This document shows positions 20,187 to 32,942 of a stretch of 64,000 nt of DNA, in pieces. The stretch is taken from contig OU452222.1 of the NCBI GenBank assembly GCA_911728455.2, positions 20,904,559 to 20,968,558 on the forward strand. Reading direction: 5' to 3'. This DNA is from Marthasterias glacialis. Its lineage: Eukaryota; Echinodermata; Asteroidea; Forcipulatida; Asteriidae. The first letter of the stretch is position 1. Each line of letters starts with the position of its first letter. Under the pieces are notes generated by a model. It saw nothing but the letters and a program-made list of their open reading frames with translations. It made no database searches and had not been told where the DNA came from. The translations under genes were made by a program, and so were the position numbers.

Positions 20187-23100
20187 ATGATGGTTAGATT
20201 ATCCAGATTGTTAAGATGTCGTCTGTTGCTCCTAATCCCACTGTTCTTTGGGATGTACGTGTTGTATCTAAGCCAGAAGACCGAGAACAAAAGATGCACC
20301 CAGCAGGACTCCCTTGATATGCTTCAGGATGTGGTATGTGAAATCTACTCATGGACTTGCAGCCCTTGATTTACACAGAAGCATTGGCCCGTGTTGCTCT
20401 GGTCTGGGCCTTGGTGCCCCTTTCAAAAATTCCCATAGACTTTAAGATTTTCCAATGGAAATGCCCTTTGCAAAATGAAAATGGCCTTTCTGCCTTCTCA
20501 AGGATGTTCCTTGTCATTGTAGATCTCTCCTCAAGATGGGAAATATTTTTTGAGTTGACCAACCATTTGAAACCATTAAACTGCACAGGTTGTGTATGGT
20601 GGCACAACTGTGTACAGAACTAACGGTGTATGTGTGCATTCACCACATGCTAGAATAATATTTGCAGGCTGACATATCATTCAAAACCACAGTCAGTGGA
20701 TGATACTGAATGGTCAGACAGCAGGACTCCTCATACTCAGGAGGGTTATAATGTAGCAGCACCAAGCAAACAAGCAAACAAGCACAAACAGGAGCAAGCA
20801 CCCAAGTACATTCATGCAAAAGTACATGGGTGTACCTCATTTATTATAATAATAATACTTTATTACATTTGTTGTACGCCCTCTCCATCCGAGCATGTAT
20901 GAAGGCAAAATTACAATGAAAATTACATCAAAATACATCAAATACACATAGTCAATAAAGCTTTAAAAAATTACATACAATATACAGAACAACATACAGC
21001 CACAACGAAAAAGTACACATAATTTTCAAAAATCAGATACTCTTTACCCTAAAAAGGTTGAACAAGGGCTTAAAAAAAAATTCTAACATGTATGAAGCAC
21101 CTGTTGTTTGTTAGTTCTGTTATCACTCATTGTCACAGAGGAGTTCACTTTTCACTTGAAACTTAAAAGGCAAAAAATATACATTAAATAGATAAACTGA
21201 TAAACTTTTGCCGATTAGGTCATGTATACACGTGACCTGCATTTTTAAAATGAGCAGTAACAAACCTAACACAAATCTGGTGCTTTATACATGCTAGAAA
21301 ATATAAGGAAAATGAAGAAATAACCAACGTTCAAATTAAGAAGTACAGGTTGGGTTATTGCTTTATTTCTATTTTTTTATTATCTTCATTTAACAGTGTG
21401 ATTTGTATGAGAACAATAAGATTGATGGAAATCTCTGTGACCAGCTGTGCAGCAAAGACACCTTCCACTATGAGACTTGCTTCAATCGATTCGGGGGGAA
21501 AAAGGTCATCCAGGCTCAATTAGGCAATCGTCGAGTCGTCCTCAAATCTCGCCATGCCAAGATAACTGATTATGACCCGATCTATAAGGGAGCATTAGAT
21601 AATGACAACGAACTGTCCGAGCCCCGCTTCATGTCACAAGAGTCATTTCAGTTGTTCGTGTTTAACCATGTCCAATCTCTTTTTGGAATCAAACTAGATC
21701 TGACCAACAATCAGGTGCTGGACAGGTTACTTTCTCAGCCCAAACGCTCCTCTAGAACTCTTGGCAAGTCACAGATGAACAGTCTCTGGGCTCTTCTCCA
21801 GCAGGATGAATATACTTTTTTTATGTTTTTTCAAGGGACATCGTTCTTCCCCAAGATTTACGGAGCGTGCGGGCACTTCTATGTGGAAGAATATGTGCCA
21901 CCGGGTGTTATTTACCGTTCCAATGCACAAAGTTTGTCCCAGAGGATCGAGTCTGCCAGCTGGGAACGACGTGCCAAAGTTGCCAAAGATTTACTGGACA
22001 TCGTCAAAGCTACTGAATCCGATTTCAGAGAAACACTTCATTTATGCGATGTCAAACCGGAAAACTTTGGTATTGTAGACTATCAAGTGAAAGTGGTCGA
22101 CATTGATATTAGCTTCTTTGACACCGTCATGGGGAACTTTCTGGAGCAGCCCATATGCTTGGAACATAAAGACTGTGATTTTTTTGACTGTCATGGTGTC
22201 TGTGATGTTGTGACCAAGAAATGCACAAGACAGAGGAAGAACAATAACTTCCAGGTAGTGTATATGGATATGTTTTCTGATCGTGATAATAGAAAGTGGG
22301 TCATTTCAAGAGGTTGGGACATAGTGTAACATTTGTGTGACATTTGTCTTCAGTATTAAAAGAGTTCTTACATTTTACTAAATTGTCAATTGACTCGATT
22401 GTGAAAGTTAAATGTATTTTAATGACAATTATTATGGAAAACGTATCATTTAGACACAACATGGACAACGTGTCAGTATTGCGTCAATATTTTTGTTAGC
22501 CTTTTTCAAGAGTCAAATTATACACAATTATGCAAAGTCACTTTGTGTACTATTTACAAGACACACAATGCACCAAGGCAAACGTTTGTTATGGTAGTCG
22601 GTGATTGAAAATGGCAGGAATAGGCAGCACTAGAAAACATTGACACTGTGTCTGGGGACATTTTGGCATCTTTGTTCCGAATTTTTGTTAGTCCTGCCAT
22701 TTCTGTTGTATTTAATCACTGACTACCTTGTGTCATGTAATTAGTACATAAAGTGAATTTGCATTATTGTGTATTTTGAGTGTTGAGAAAAGTAATAATA
22801 AAATTAAAAAAAACAGATGTAACACTGACACGGTGTCCATGTTACGTCTAAAGACCTTTTTAATCATATTTTTGTTAAAATAAATTTTAAGTACATGTAT
22901 TAAAACTTTGTTAATGACCTCACGTTTTGACCCTAGCAGAGTCTCAAAGGCATTTATACATTAGGTCCTTTTTGTTGGTAAGCAGTTTGCAACAGCCAAT
23001 TTTATTTTCTCAATTCAAAATTCAACACTAAATAATACCACACTCAAATGAAATATTTGAATCAAATGTAAGAATACTTTTAGTAATATTGATAAATTAT

Positions 23101-23660
23101 GTCGCACCAAGTGTTCCAACCTCGTGAAATGACCAATGTCCTTGCATAAGGGAAAACAAACCATAAATATCAGCATGATTTATGGCATTTCGGTGAAGTC
23201 ATCACAAAGTGAAGTCACCACAAAGTACATGGTGGTATTCTTTCATCCAGCTAAATTTGTGATGAAAACCAGAAAGTATGTTTGTTTTTTTTGTTTCCGT
23301 AGATCTGCCCAACAATGTATCTCCCAGGCAGGTTCTCACAGGGGAAGAATCCAGGGCTAACAAAAATAAATGTCCTTATCTATAAAAAAACAAAAAAACA
23401 ATAATCCTTGATTATAAAATCAATTTCCACTTTGTGAATTTCTCATCCAGGCGATCTGTGCAGATGTGTTTCAACACACGCTCGGCAACCCTGGACTGCT
23501 TCGTCACTCGCCAGCACGGATAGAAGAGGAACTGTTGAGCCTTCTGCATCAGTGCATCTACCCCACAGAAGCAGAGCAAGTAGCTAAGGGGTCCACTACA
23601 GACACCTTCAGCAGTTTATACAATCTGCTGACAGAGAGTTTGATACTCGGGGACAGGTAA
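20187..23660 (+). CDS. DIPK1: DIPK1 (FAM69) family divergent protein kinase, three coding exons
   Basis: Exons 20187-20333, 21397-22254 and 23451-23660 join in phase 0 to give 404 residues, near the family's usual 430. The N-terminus is short and basic with a membrane anchor (LLLLIPLFFGMYVLYL, about residues 13-28), as for type II proteins of the ER. Then come the cysteine-rich CDLYENNKIDGNLCDQLC (from 50), the kinase N-lobe with RVVLK (lysine 99), an acidic DNDNE stretch near 117 where relatives carry an EF-hand-like loop, SLWALLQQDEY, GACGHFYVEEY, catalytic-loop-like CDVKPENFG (266-274), metal-binding VDID (283-286), a CxxxxDC...C cluster (303-325) and a C-terminal helical tail. The second exon is long and intact. 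ATG 20187 and 20190 are adjacent; either could start. Substrate is unknown for the family. The second intron carries a large foldback element. Confidence 0.93.
20388..20505 (+). repeat. interspersed repeat family F, copy 2
   Basis: GGGCCTTGGTGCCCCTTTCA, CATAGACTTTAAGATTTTCC and GCCCTTTGCAAAATGAAAAT are near-identical to the copy at 19850-20010. It sits in the first DIPK1 intron. Confidence 0.8.
20535..20740 (+). repeat. interspersed repeat family I, copy 2
   Basis: TTGACCAACCATTTGAAACC, GTTGTGTATGGTGGCACAAC, then GTGGATGATACTGAATGGTC. Confidence 0.75.
20845..21060 (-). mobile_element. 3' tail of a LINE, reverse orientation
   Basis: AATAATAATACTTTATTACA followed by a non-coding stretch, as seen at the 3' ends of CR1/L2-type elements when read from the opposite strand. 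No coding part is attached. Confidence 0.5.
22449..22852. mobile_element. 400-bp foldback element in DIPK1 intron 2
   Basis: Arms of roughly 150-190 bases are inverted repeats: TTTAGAC..AACATGGACA, CGTGTCAGT, ACACAATAATGCAAA-like, CTTT.TGTACTA and GGTAGTC.GTGATT.AAA all recur in complementary order. The innermost 22601-22735 forms its own hairpin with GGCAGGA arms. No clear target duplication was found. Confidence 0.8.
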
Positions 23661-24129
23661 TTCAGTGGCAAGACTTTCTAGAGGGCGTACAAACCCATGT
23701 GACACGGCCTGACAAGAAGCATTTTTGCCCATTGAGAAAAAATGGTATTGACCGATCATATTGCACTGGTCATTCATCAGTTTACACAGCAAACATTTTC
23801 CACTTGGACATTCTTATGCAATTGACCCATAGCAATTTGTGCCCACAGTGGGTCAGCAGAGTTATGCGAGACATAGCAAGTACTCCTTCTACTTCTTATA
23901 TATGAATCTATGTCTTAACTCTAGCCCCCTAATGTCTTTGGCTAGAGACTCTCCCATATATCCTCAAAAATACTCCAGGCTATGGTCACTCAACATACGA
24001 AGGTTTAAACTTTGATTAGACTGTCATGCTGATGACTGTACCCATAGATCAGTACAACACAGCGCTTGGTAAAACATCGCACACCAAAATGTAAAATGGC
24101 ATCACAATCATCCTAATTTCAAATCAAAC

Positions 24130-24255
24130 CTGTATTGAGCGACTTCCAGCTGCGGCTGTGACTGTTGGCTGCAGAGACAACGTTGAAGAATAGGACTTTT
24201 CGGCAGTCCGGCCATAGCCACTGCTGAAGCCATCAATGTGGACAAAGCCTCAGTC
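24130..24255 (-). mobile_element. AGGCC..GTCCGAA MITE family, partial reverse copy
   Basis: Read on the minus strand, it matches the interior of the MITE at 59653-59785: GATGGCTTCAGCAGTGGCT, TCCTATTCTTCAACGTTGT and CAGCCAACAGTCACAGCCG. Confidence 0.7.
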
Positions 24256-25209
24256 ACAAAGAAGGGTTTCATCTCTGCAACCGACAGTCTGTGAAATTTA
24301 ATGCTCAAGTTTGTTTGTTGTTGTACCCAAATTGATGCTCAGATTTTGTGTTTATGAGAGAAAGTTTTACATGGTTCAGTAAGTAAACATACAGTCCATG
24401 ATGATCGCATGGTGTCATAAAATCATTGACTTCAACTGTCTGTTACATAATTGTTTTAAATTTTTAAGTAGACTTTGGTAGCCTGTTTTTGTTCGTTGAT
24501 GTTCATGGCCTGTGCTTAACATTTGTCATTGAGTCCTGCAGTCCCACATCAAAGTGAGAAAACCATATTTTTCTTGTTGTTAAGAATGTGTGACTTTTAT
24601 CACCTCAGGCCCTTCTTCAATTATGAATATCTTGTCCTTACAAAGGTTTTTAATAGTTAGCAAGACAATAGTGTACATGTACGTGTAAGATTTATGCATA
24701 CAACTGTAGATGCTTTTGTACATTTGTAGGTTTGTCCTAGCATAAAGCACGTTTTTTAGGAAAAACTAAAAATGTCTGGCCATGCAATGGCACCTTAAGA
24801 AATATACTGAGTCTAAGAAATTAACAGTACCTTTTTATATGTTGTATATGAGCAGCAGTCGATTTCACGAAGTGCTAAGATCAATCTTAAGATGAGTTAA
24901 ATGTATGAATCAATCTTAATTGCTAAGGAAAGTGTTGTCACAATACAAATCACTATGCATCTTAAAGTAAGGATGATTCCTAAGTTAGGAAGAGTTTGGT
25001 GAAATCGACTGCAGTGACCTTATGGATTGTTTCTGAGATTTGAAAGCATGTTTTCTTTCTTTAAAGATTTTATGAAGTACATTAGTACATGTATGGCAAT
25101 ACCAGACGTCTTTCAAGCTTATTAAATATTTGTTTTACTGTTGTATGTATTATTTCTGTAATACATGTACTATGATTATTACGATACATGTAATTGTCCA
25201 TGTGAATTT

Positions 25210-25440
25210 ACCACAACTTCCTTGTGTTGTATCCTGTGGGTAAGTGTGATGTAATTCCACAGCCTACTTCACATAAACTGGCTCCACTGATTACCAGAGG
25301 TCCACTGAACTAGTTTTTCTTTGAGGATTTATCAACTTTTATCAATTTTGCACTGTTTATTTACATATGTTTTTCACAGACTGAGGTCTTCTCAGAATTA
25401 AAAGTTTCTGTCATAAGAAATGCGTTTGAACAATGAAAAG
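25210..25440 (+). repeat. interspersed repeat related to 47440-47620
   Basis: CTGGCTCCACTGATTA, then ACTGAGGTCTTCTCAGAATT and AAAAGTTTCTGTCATAAGAA, recur in the same order at 47448-47610. Confidence 0.7.
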
Positions 25441-25583
25441 GGTAATTTTTGGTAAAATCACACACAAATGTATGCCAGCTTTGAAGCTAGAAGTACATGT
25501 AGTGAAAACTTTGGGCGTGCAGCAGATACGCAACCGTGTTTTGGAACAGGATAGTCCAACTGTTAACCTGTTCTATACCAGAC

Positions 25584-25732
25584 TTAGGCCGTGTCCGAAG
25601 TCATGGGCTATGTCTGGAAAATTAACATATGTGCCTATGGAAGCCGTAACCTAGCAGCTGCAGTCAATTCCCACAGACTTGTGTGTTATTTACGGCCGTA
25701 GCCAAGTAATTTGGATATGGCCATACATGCAC
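25584..25732. mobile_element. AGGCC..GTCCGAA MITE family, diverged copy
   Basis: Left end TTAGGCCGTGTCCGAAGTCA. The right end read in reverse is GGCCATATCCAAATTACTTG, then GGCTACGGC, which matches the terminal repeats of the copy at 59653-59785. Confidence 0.65.
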
Positions 25733-26858
25733 ATTTGTATCAATGGTGGATAAGCGCATACCACAAATAAGATGACCGTCAAATTCTGTGTGCATTTTAG
25801 ATGATACATACATCACACAGGGAAAGGACGAAATTGCCTCCATGCTGGTCATTGGTGCCCTTGGTATGAATTTGCAATTTCCCTTTACTTATTAAAAAAT
25901 GCTACACCCTTACAAGAAGGGAGTATCAGGAAGTGAACTACCGATGTGGCGTTTGCTTGCTGTGATCATGTAACAAAAATACCACTCCTACTGCCATGAC
26001 TGCAGTCCGATACGGGCATATAAACTGATGGAGGTACTTTATGCACTTACATTAAAGATGAACAGTCAGGTGTTCGAAAATCATGTTTTAATTTTACTTT
26101 ATGTTTGGTTCTGAGGAGTGCAATGAGCTCTTCTCAATAAGTCTTCTCAGTTCTTCTTTAAGGAGAGCTGTTACTAGCACTCATGTCTTTATTAGAGAAC
26201 TGGCAATTATAAGATGTTTGCAATGGTACTTTTCAAGCTAATGAGTGATTTTCTAAAGTTACTGTTTTTATGAAAGATACAATTATTTTTTTATAAAGTC
26301 CATGTTTCTTATTCTTTAACATTTTTATTTGAACTCAGCAGTATAAAATGCAAATGCCAAATGATTATTTCAAAGCACAACTCAGACTGTTTGGCTGCAA
26401 AATTTTGTTTATTGCACACAATCGTTACAATCTGTGGCATGGTTGTATCAAAATAGATTATCTCTTATACATATTGTACGAATCATGAATTACCAGAAAT
26501 GTGATAATATTTAAATTAATCAGATAGTATTTGCCGCCCTTGATTAAGACACAGAAAATTAATTCTTTTAAAAATCATGGTTTTCATGTCATATTTAAAA
26601 TTCTGGAAGTACAAGCAGCATTATCTTGTGATTGTTAAAGTGCAATTACAGAGTCTTGAAAACAAATGAACTATACAATTTAAAGATTATTGTTATTTTT
26701 TTTACAAAAGAAATTTTACTTAACGACAACGAAAATGGTTATACCTATATATACATGTATTCAACAACCTTCAGGCACCTGCACCTTGTTTAATGCAATA
26801 CAATGTGAAATTTTGTAAACAATTCTTGCATTTTGTTGTGTTTAAGCAGGGTCAGGAG

Positions 26859-27023
26859 TAGTCTTGGTTCCAACATGCTCTTGTTGTACAAGTCCTATTA
26901 GTTGTAAAAAAAAAACATAACCAGGGGTCCCATGATAATAGTTTATGAGATGAAAGAGGCGGCCATCTTTTTTTTCTTTCTTGACTACATGGAATACAGT
27001 AGGTGTGCCTGGAACCAAGACTA
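26859..27023. mobile_element. 161-bp MITE with TA target duplication
   Basis: Inverted ends GTCTTGGTTCCA (26861) and TGGAACCAAGAC (to 27021), each bordered by TA, as for Tc1/mariner-type targets. The interior has GGCGGCCATCTTTT, another YY1-like GCCAT core. Confidence 0.8.
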
Positions 27024-27399
27024 CATTTAGGTCAGAGGTTACATGCAGGTGTAAATATAACTATCTAACATGTCTAAGCAAGAAGCTTACTTAATGTACT
27101 CACTGATAACTGACTATCAGTGGATTTGTATTTCTTATAAACCCCAAATCATTGTGAAATATTATTGTGAAATATTATTGTGAAGTTTGCTGAAATTGGA
27201 TGCCAAATATTAAAGAAAATCTCTAGGCAAGTTTGGCCAGAAAAGATGTACGGCTATAATATCCTTTGTGGTTTTCAGATTTAAAATCTTGAAGGAGATT
27301 AACAATCAATCCTCCGCTTTTCAAGAAACATTGCATACAGTATACAGCTAATTCAAGAAAATATTTTATTTGTACATTGGTGTATGGGTATTTTTGTAT

Positions 27400-27620
27400 G
27401 CATTCTTCATGTTCTTCGGCAGAGTTTTGGTCTCACATGAGAAGAAAATAAATTGTTGATCTCATTTCATTTATTATTCAAAATCGATAACACTTGAGGC
27501 AGGAATAATTCAAGGAAAGGTTTTTACCATCATTATCTTTATACCATGTAAGGTACAATGTATATGTAAATCTATGGTTTTCTTTCTTACCAATGTTGAG
27601 CTGAGGCTTTAAGACAAAAC
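27400..27620 (-). mobile_element. TTAA MITE family G, copy with one clear end
   Basis: The right end CAATGTTGAGCTGAGGCT is followed by TTAA. The interior CATTATCTTTATACCATGTA is shared with 6235-6582. The left end is not evident. Confidence 0.7.
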
Positions 27621-27659
27621 GTTTTGCCGGAAAATCTGTTTTCCGTTTTTAAATCTATT

Positions 27660-27930
27660 TATGAATTCCTGTCATGTCCTTGGGCTCCACTTTGCAAAGG
27701 GTCAAGTTGCATGCGATGCTCAACGGTTGCGCGTATGCATGCATGCTAATAGACTTTACATTGAGTACCAGTATGTATTGATTGCACTGTGCGTAAATTA
27801 GTGCCTTTTAAGTATAACTGCTGACTGGTTATCAACACTCTCGGCCATGTCTATATCAGCTGTTAAGACACCCCCATGTGACATGCTCTCGACCAATCAG
27901 AATGGATAAACTCTCTGGGGTATTTATGAA
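27660..27930 (+). repeat. interspersed repeat shared with 51530-51800
   Basis: Shared blocks: AAGGGTCAA, GCTCAACGGTTG, TTTACATTGAG, GTATTGATTG, ATGGATAAACT. It is non-coding. Confidence 0.7.
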
Positions 27931-28330
27931 AAGGCATTAATAGAGCACTCTTTATATTGGTTATCACAGCGCTTTACATGCGGGAAAAAAAAACACAACT
28001 GAGAAGGCTCGGAAATGGAAGTACTAGGCAAGCAAATTTAGTCAATGAAACACCATGTAATCACAAGACCAGATAGAAAGATACTGATGCAGGTGGTACA
28101 TGATGCCATCCAAACCCAGTAAACATATAATTATATTCATAGTTATCATGGTAATTGATATTTACACCCGCTTTACACAAGGTGAGGTTTATAGAATTCT
28201 TTTGTAACTTTGAGATTAGATTGTTACAAATACTGTACTATCTCTTTGAGAGTTTAGAGGCTGACTTTTGTATACTTAACATGCTTAACACAGAAACAAC
28301 AAATGATATAATACCCGTTAGAAATAATTA

Positions 28331-28555
28331 CCCATACACCGATGTGTGATAAGCACTGTATTGTACTTTCTGAGTCCTTTGGGGAAAAACCCACAGGCTA
28401 CTCTGGAGAGATTGGAACCCATAACCCCTGCATTCTAAAGCAGATGTTATAATCCCTAGACCACCGTGATGAGAGGCCATTTTGAATCCTGTAAGTAGCC
28501 GCATGTACTGCAGACAAATTAATTGCAATAATAAAAAATATTGTCCATCCTCTGT
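28331..28555 (-). mobile_element. SINE family B, reverse copy
   Basis: CACCGATGTGTGATAAGCAC followed by a decayed reversed tRNA head (CTCTGGAGAGATTGGAACCC, CTAGACCACCGTGATGAG). Confidence 0.75.
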
Positions 28556-28777
28556 GGGTGAAAGAATGATATGTATTTCCAAATTATTACACACATTACT
28601 TCCTTTACACAAATTACTTCCTTTAGAAAAGTAATTACAGTGTTCATTGTACATCAATAGATACTACAGATTCAACAGAGTTAGTTTCTCCAAACACTTT
28701 CTTATTTCTCTTATGAAATCCATGTTAATCAATGTAATTATTGCATCAGGATAAAGAGTAATCAGTTTGTTTTTTTA

Positions 28778-28945
28778 CCCTTATACAAATGTGTGATATA
28801 AGCACGGTATACTCAGTGCTCTCCAAGTCCTGTGGTGGTTGTGGGTTTGAATCCCACCTGAGTAGCCTGCAGATTTTTTCTGCATGACTCGGGAAGCATC
28901 CATTATACAGTGCTCATCACACATCGGTTGTAAAGGTTTTTAAAA
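28778..28945. mobile_element. SINE B fragment with an inverted copy of its own tail
   Basis: It starts ATGTGTGATATAAGCACGG and ends CAGTGCTCATCACACATCGG, the reverse complement of the family B tail, so the two ends fold back on each other. Confidence 0.6.
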
Positions 28946-29599
28946 AAAGCCCAAACAAATTCAGAATGTGCACTTAACAGACACTGACATTTTTTTAAAT
29001 AAGGCTGAGATTACCGGCTGCCTAACACTGTTTCAGGAACATTTCTTAAATGTTGACTGCGAGTGAGAAACCTATAGAACTCGGTTAAAAATAAAGATCA
29101 TGTGACTTCAACTGCAATGCAGATCAATTTGTTTTGATTGATGTTTTGTCAACAAGTCAGACTTATTCCTGTAAAAGATATACTACGATAGTCACAAACT
29201 ATTTTGCTAAACCTCCCACTGTCTGACCATGCAATTATCATCAATTGGTTTTGAATGATAGATATACCATAGAGAAAGGACCATGGAAAGAGTTCAAACC
29301 TCCCGGGCAGTAACAATAGAGTGTGCCACATAAACCCTCTGTATAGGTTGTGCAACGCTGCATTTTATGCTGGTAAACTGCAGCTCATTTGCGCCCTGCA
29401 TTGAAGAATGCTGTGTGATATTTTCTTGACGTCATTTCACTGCAATGATTTTCCATGACGACGGAGTAAATATTTTGTATCAAATAAGATTTCTCTACAT
29501 GCCCAGTCGAGTATAGTACACCATGGTTCACAAAGATGCACGCAATTGCAAAGATTTTGATGACAGCTATACGTCGTTGTTTTGTGTTTTAAAATAAGC

Positions 29600-29965
29600 C
29601 CAAGTCCAGAAATCTTACACCAAAATCTTCAAAATGACCAGTGTAGAACACTCGATCAGTGTCAAAACCAACCCTGGTTGGAAGGTGGGTTGAGAGCTCT
29701 CGATCTGTGTCAAAAATGTCAACACATGTCAAGCCGTAGTGTGAACACTACGGGGTTCATTTTCAATCCTTGTTGAATGTCATGCGCCATCTGCAGTAAT
29801 GCAGTATGGGAGTTTTCTGCTTGGATCTGTGAAGGACCCTGGCAGTGTGAAATGATCGCACAATACACGGGTCAAAAGTTACACACAAGCTGATTTCGCA
29901 CAGAGTAGACCCGTGTAGATTTCGACACGGATCGGACATTGATGGTGTGGAAAGGCCTTTAGTTC
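29600..29965. repeat. repeat with palindromic GTAGTGTGAACACTAC centre
   Basis: GTAGTGTGAACACTAC at about 29736-29751 is a perfect palindrome. GATCTGTGTCAAAA and GATCAGTGTCAAAA repeat nearby, and the stretch ends GGTGTGGAAAGGCCTTT. It may be a decayed DNA transposon; ends are not defined. Confidence 0.4.
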
Positions 29966-29974
29966 TGCTCACAT

Positions 29975-30045
29975 TTGTGCCACCATACACAACCCATACA
30001 GTTGAATGGTTTCAAAATGGTTGGTCAACTCTCTTGAAAATATAA
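29975..30045 (-). repeat. interspersed repeat family I, reverse fragment
   Basis: GTGCCACCATACACAACCCA and TTTCAAAATGGTTGGTCAAC are the reverse complement of the family start. Confidence 0.7.
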
Positions 30046-32942
30046 CCAAGAGTAAAAAGGATTTAAGAGCCCATTGAAAAAGTTCTATAAGGAAATAAAA
30101 TAGCATATAAAGTGGCTACAGTTTTAGAGAAGAAAATGCATAATGTACAAGCAGTTAATGTCAAAGATTTTCCCTTTAAATTGAACTGGACTATATACTG
30201 AATAACAACACAATAAAATGCATTGAGTGTAAAAGTGGTATTCCTAATTCTACAAATTGAATTCAATCAGTCTAAATTAAAAGAAAAATTAAAATTATGG
30301 TCTGGGTTTGTATTTGTTGTAATGTTGCAGATCACTAGCAGGTGTGTTCAGTTCTTAAATTTATCTTGCATGACTTAAGTCACTTTTGTTTCCTTCTTTT
30401 TTTTGACAATTCACACACAACTATATACAACAATACTGACATTGTCAATGTCACAACTTCAAAAATCAAAAATTTCTCTACAGACTTGAAAATATATACA
30501 TCTAATTCAAACAATTCTTAAACTAAAATAATACACACATCCATTAACTTGTCAATATAAATTGTTTACAAACAATTCTCAATTCAACCTTTTAGAAAAG
30601 TCTTTGCTAAAATATACAACAATCCCCCGATATATTCTGTCTTTTTTACACCATAATATGGAGTGAAGTTAATTTTTTGTCAAAATAGTTTTTACTAAAA
30701 TAGTTTTTTGTTTGTTCTTGATTTTTTTAGTCAATGGTGATTTTGTGTAATCAAAAACAAAACCATGGTTGGTGAGATAACAATCTTAAAATGGGTGCGG
30801 TTATTAAAAATTTATGAAGAAGAGATACATATTTTTTGGTTTATCAGTCAATCACTTTTTTGTTGTTGACAGAAGACAAGGTTGAGACACAGGTTTGTGG
30901 TGACACCATGTATATATCTCTCAAGCTGGTATGCATGATTCTAAGATGAATCCAAGGTTTATACTTGACCACATTTCAAATAGTATGCTCAGGATTAGGG
31001 TTTAGGTCTAGGGTGAGGGTCAGGGTCCAGGCATAATATTTGGCCCTTGGAAAATAGGACAATTTTATTGAGTACAAGGGCAGAGTGACCAACAGAGTGA
31101 ATTAGACTTTCGGGCTATTTAATAACAACTTTGCTGATTTTTCTGAGGACCCAAAAATCGGAAAACAGACTTGAGTAGGGAGGAATATCATGCCAGGGTT
31201 AGGGTTAGGGTCTAGGGTAAGGTTAAGGTTGACTGTTTACATTGTTGAGTAAACCTGTTCTTTTCAGAACCACACATACTCTCTTAAGAAATTAGAAATA
31301 GGTGTCACTACAAACCTACATATCATTGTACCTTCACCAAGCAATTGTTGTTAAAAGACAAAGCATAATTTTTGATTTGTTGAAATAATACCAACCAGGC
31401 ATAAAAATGCCACTTGCGTACTTATTAGATTTTTATTTACTTTTTTCATTTACAATAAGACTAAGTACTGATATTGATTTTGCATTAGATACGTTTAATT
31501 AAACTTGTATAAATTTCTTAATTATCAATTATTTGGCACAGATTTAATAACACCAGTTGTGTTTTATAAATTACAAATAATCACACACATAGTTCTGATT
31601 CGTTACATAATTAATCATTTCAGATTGTTACACAAAATTAAGGCAATGTGTTGTTAAGGAATCACAATTATACAAATGGCAATAATAAATTACTTCAATG
31701 AATGGCAAATTCATACAAATGTTGATAATAAATACAACAAGAATTTGTGATTTATTTCACAATTTTGGCTAAGAATATTATTTGTGTTGGGAACAGACAC
31801 TTAAAAAAACAGCCCAAATTTTGAGCGTTCCGAATTGTCTCTGTTATTTTCTTTCACAACTGACCCCTTTTTCAGTGGATGAACTGAAACTGTACCAAAT
31901 TCCAAATTGGGTTAGTTTTTATATAACATTTAAAAAAAACATTAAAAGAAACTGTTTGGATTATTTACACATGCAAAAATCAAAGCAGTGTTAAGTTTTG
32001 CAATGTTGTGCCATGCAAAACTATAAAAAAGGCCAAACTTTGATGGAAAAGTTTTTTTGTTTGTTTGTAGTGTTTAATACTTGCAATGCAAGTTGGAGTC
32101 GATTGATGATTATGATGATGAAGGTGGATGAATTAAGGGAAACTTAGAATGTACAAAACGGCATATTTTGATACTCCATGGGATGACATTTGTATTCTGT
32201 TTGGGAAAAAACAACACTTTCAACAACTAGTTAAACCACCATATTGGTTTCAATTCTACAGATGCCTCAGACTGAGGTTTTGGCAATGTTTGAAGTTTCC
32301 CATCCAATGATGGGAGACTTTGAAGGTGATAGAGGGCAGCAGACTGTGGGATAAAATGGTCATGGCAATAGATCTTGTTTAATTTTTGACCATGTTGAAG
32401 GAAGATGGCAACTGTAATGCTTTTATTGCTTCTTCTGATCTTTCATATGAGTGTCAGAGATTTAGACAGCCAGGTCAGTGCTGCATCTGTGGCTTCATGG
32501 AGTGCCATGAGACCTCCAATATCTTATAAACTCTGACTTCCTTTGGAATGTTTTACTAGGAACTTACCAAAACCCATAAAAATCCAACACCCATACCTGT
32601 GGACTCAACTACATCCTGCCACGATCAGTGAGCCACTGAGAATCAATTAAAATCAAGGAAAACCTACTGTTGGATTTTGGTGGATTTGGGGCAGTATGCC
32701 ATAACCACAAAAGTAGAATCCAGAGAGGCTGAAGTGCATCAAAATATATGGGAATCTGCTTCATACAAGTTTAAGCGCACTGCCAGTTTGGCTGCCAGTT
32801 TGGCAATTCAAGTGTGTCACATGGTCTTGATATTCATAATCAATGTCTGGTACAAGCACGGCAGACACACGTCGATCAAGATCATTGTTTAAAAAAGTGT
32901 AATAAAATTACATCAGGGATACAGAATAATATTTTTGTTTTT

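Noticed and set aside
31000-31235. GGGTTA-like runs as a telomeric or interstitial telomere site
   Set aside because: Only two or three exact units, strongly degenerate; too little to claim a telomeric origin.
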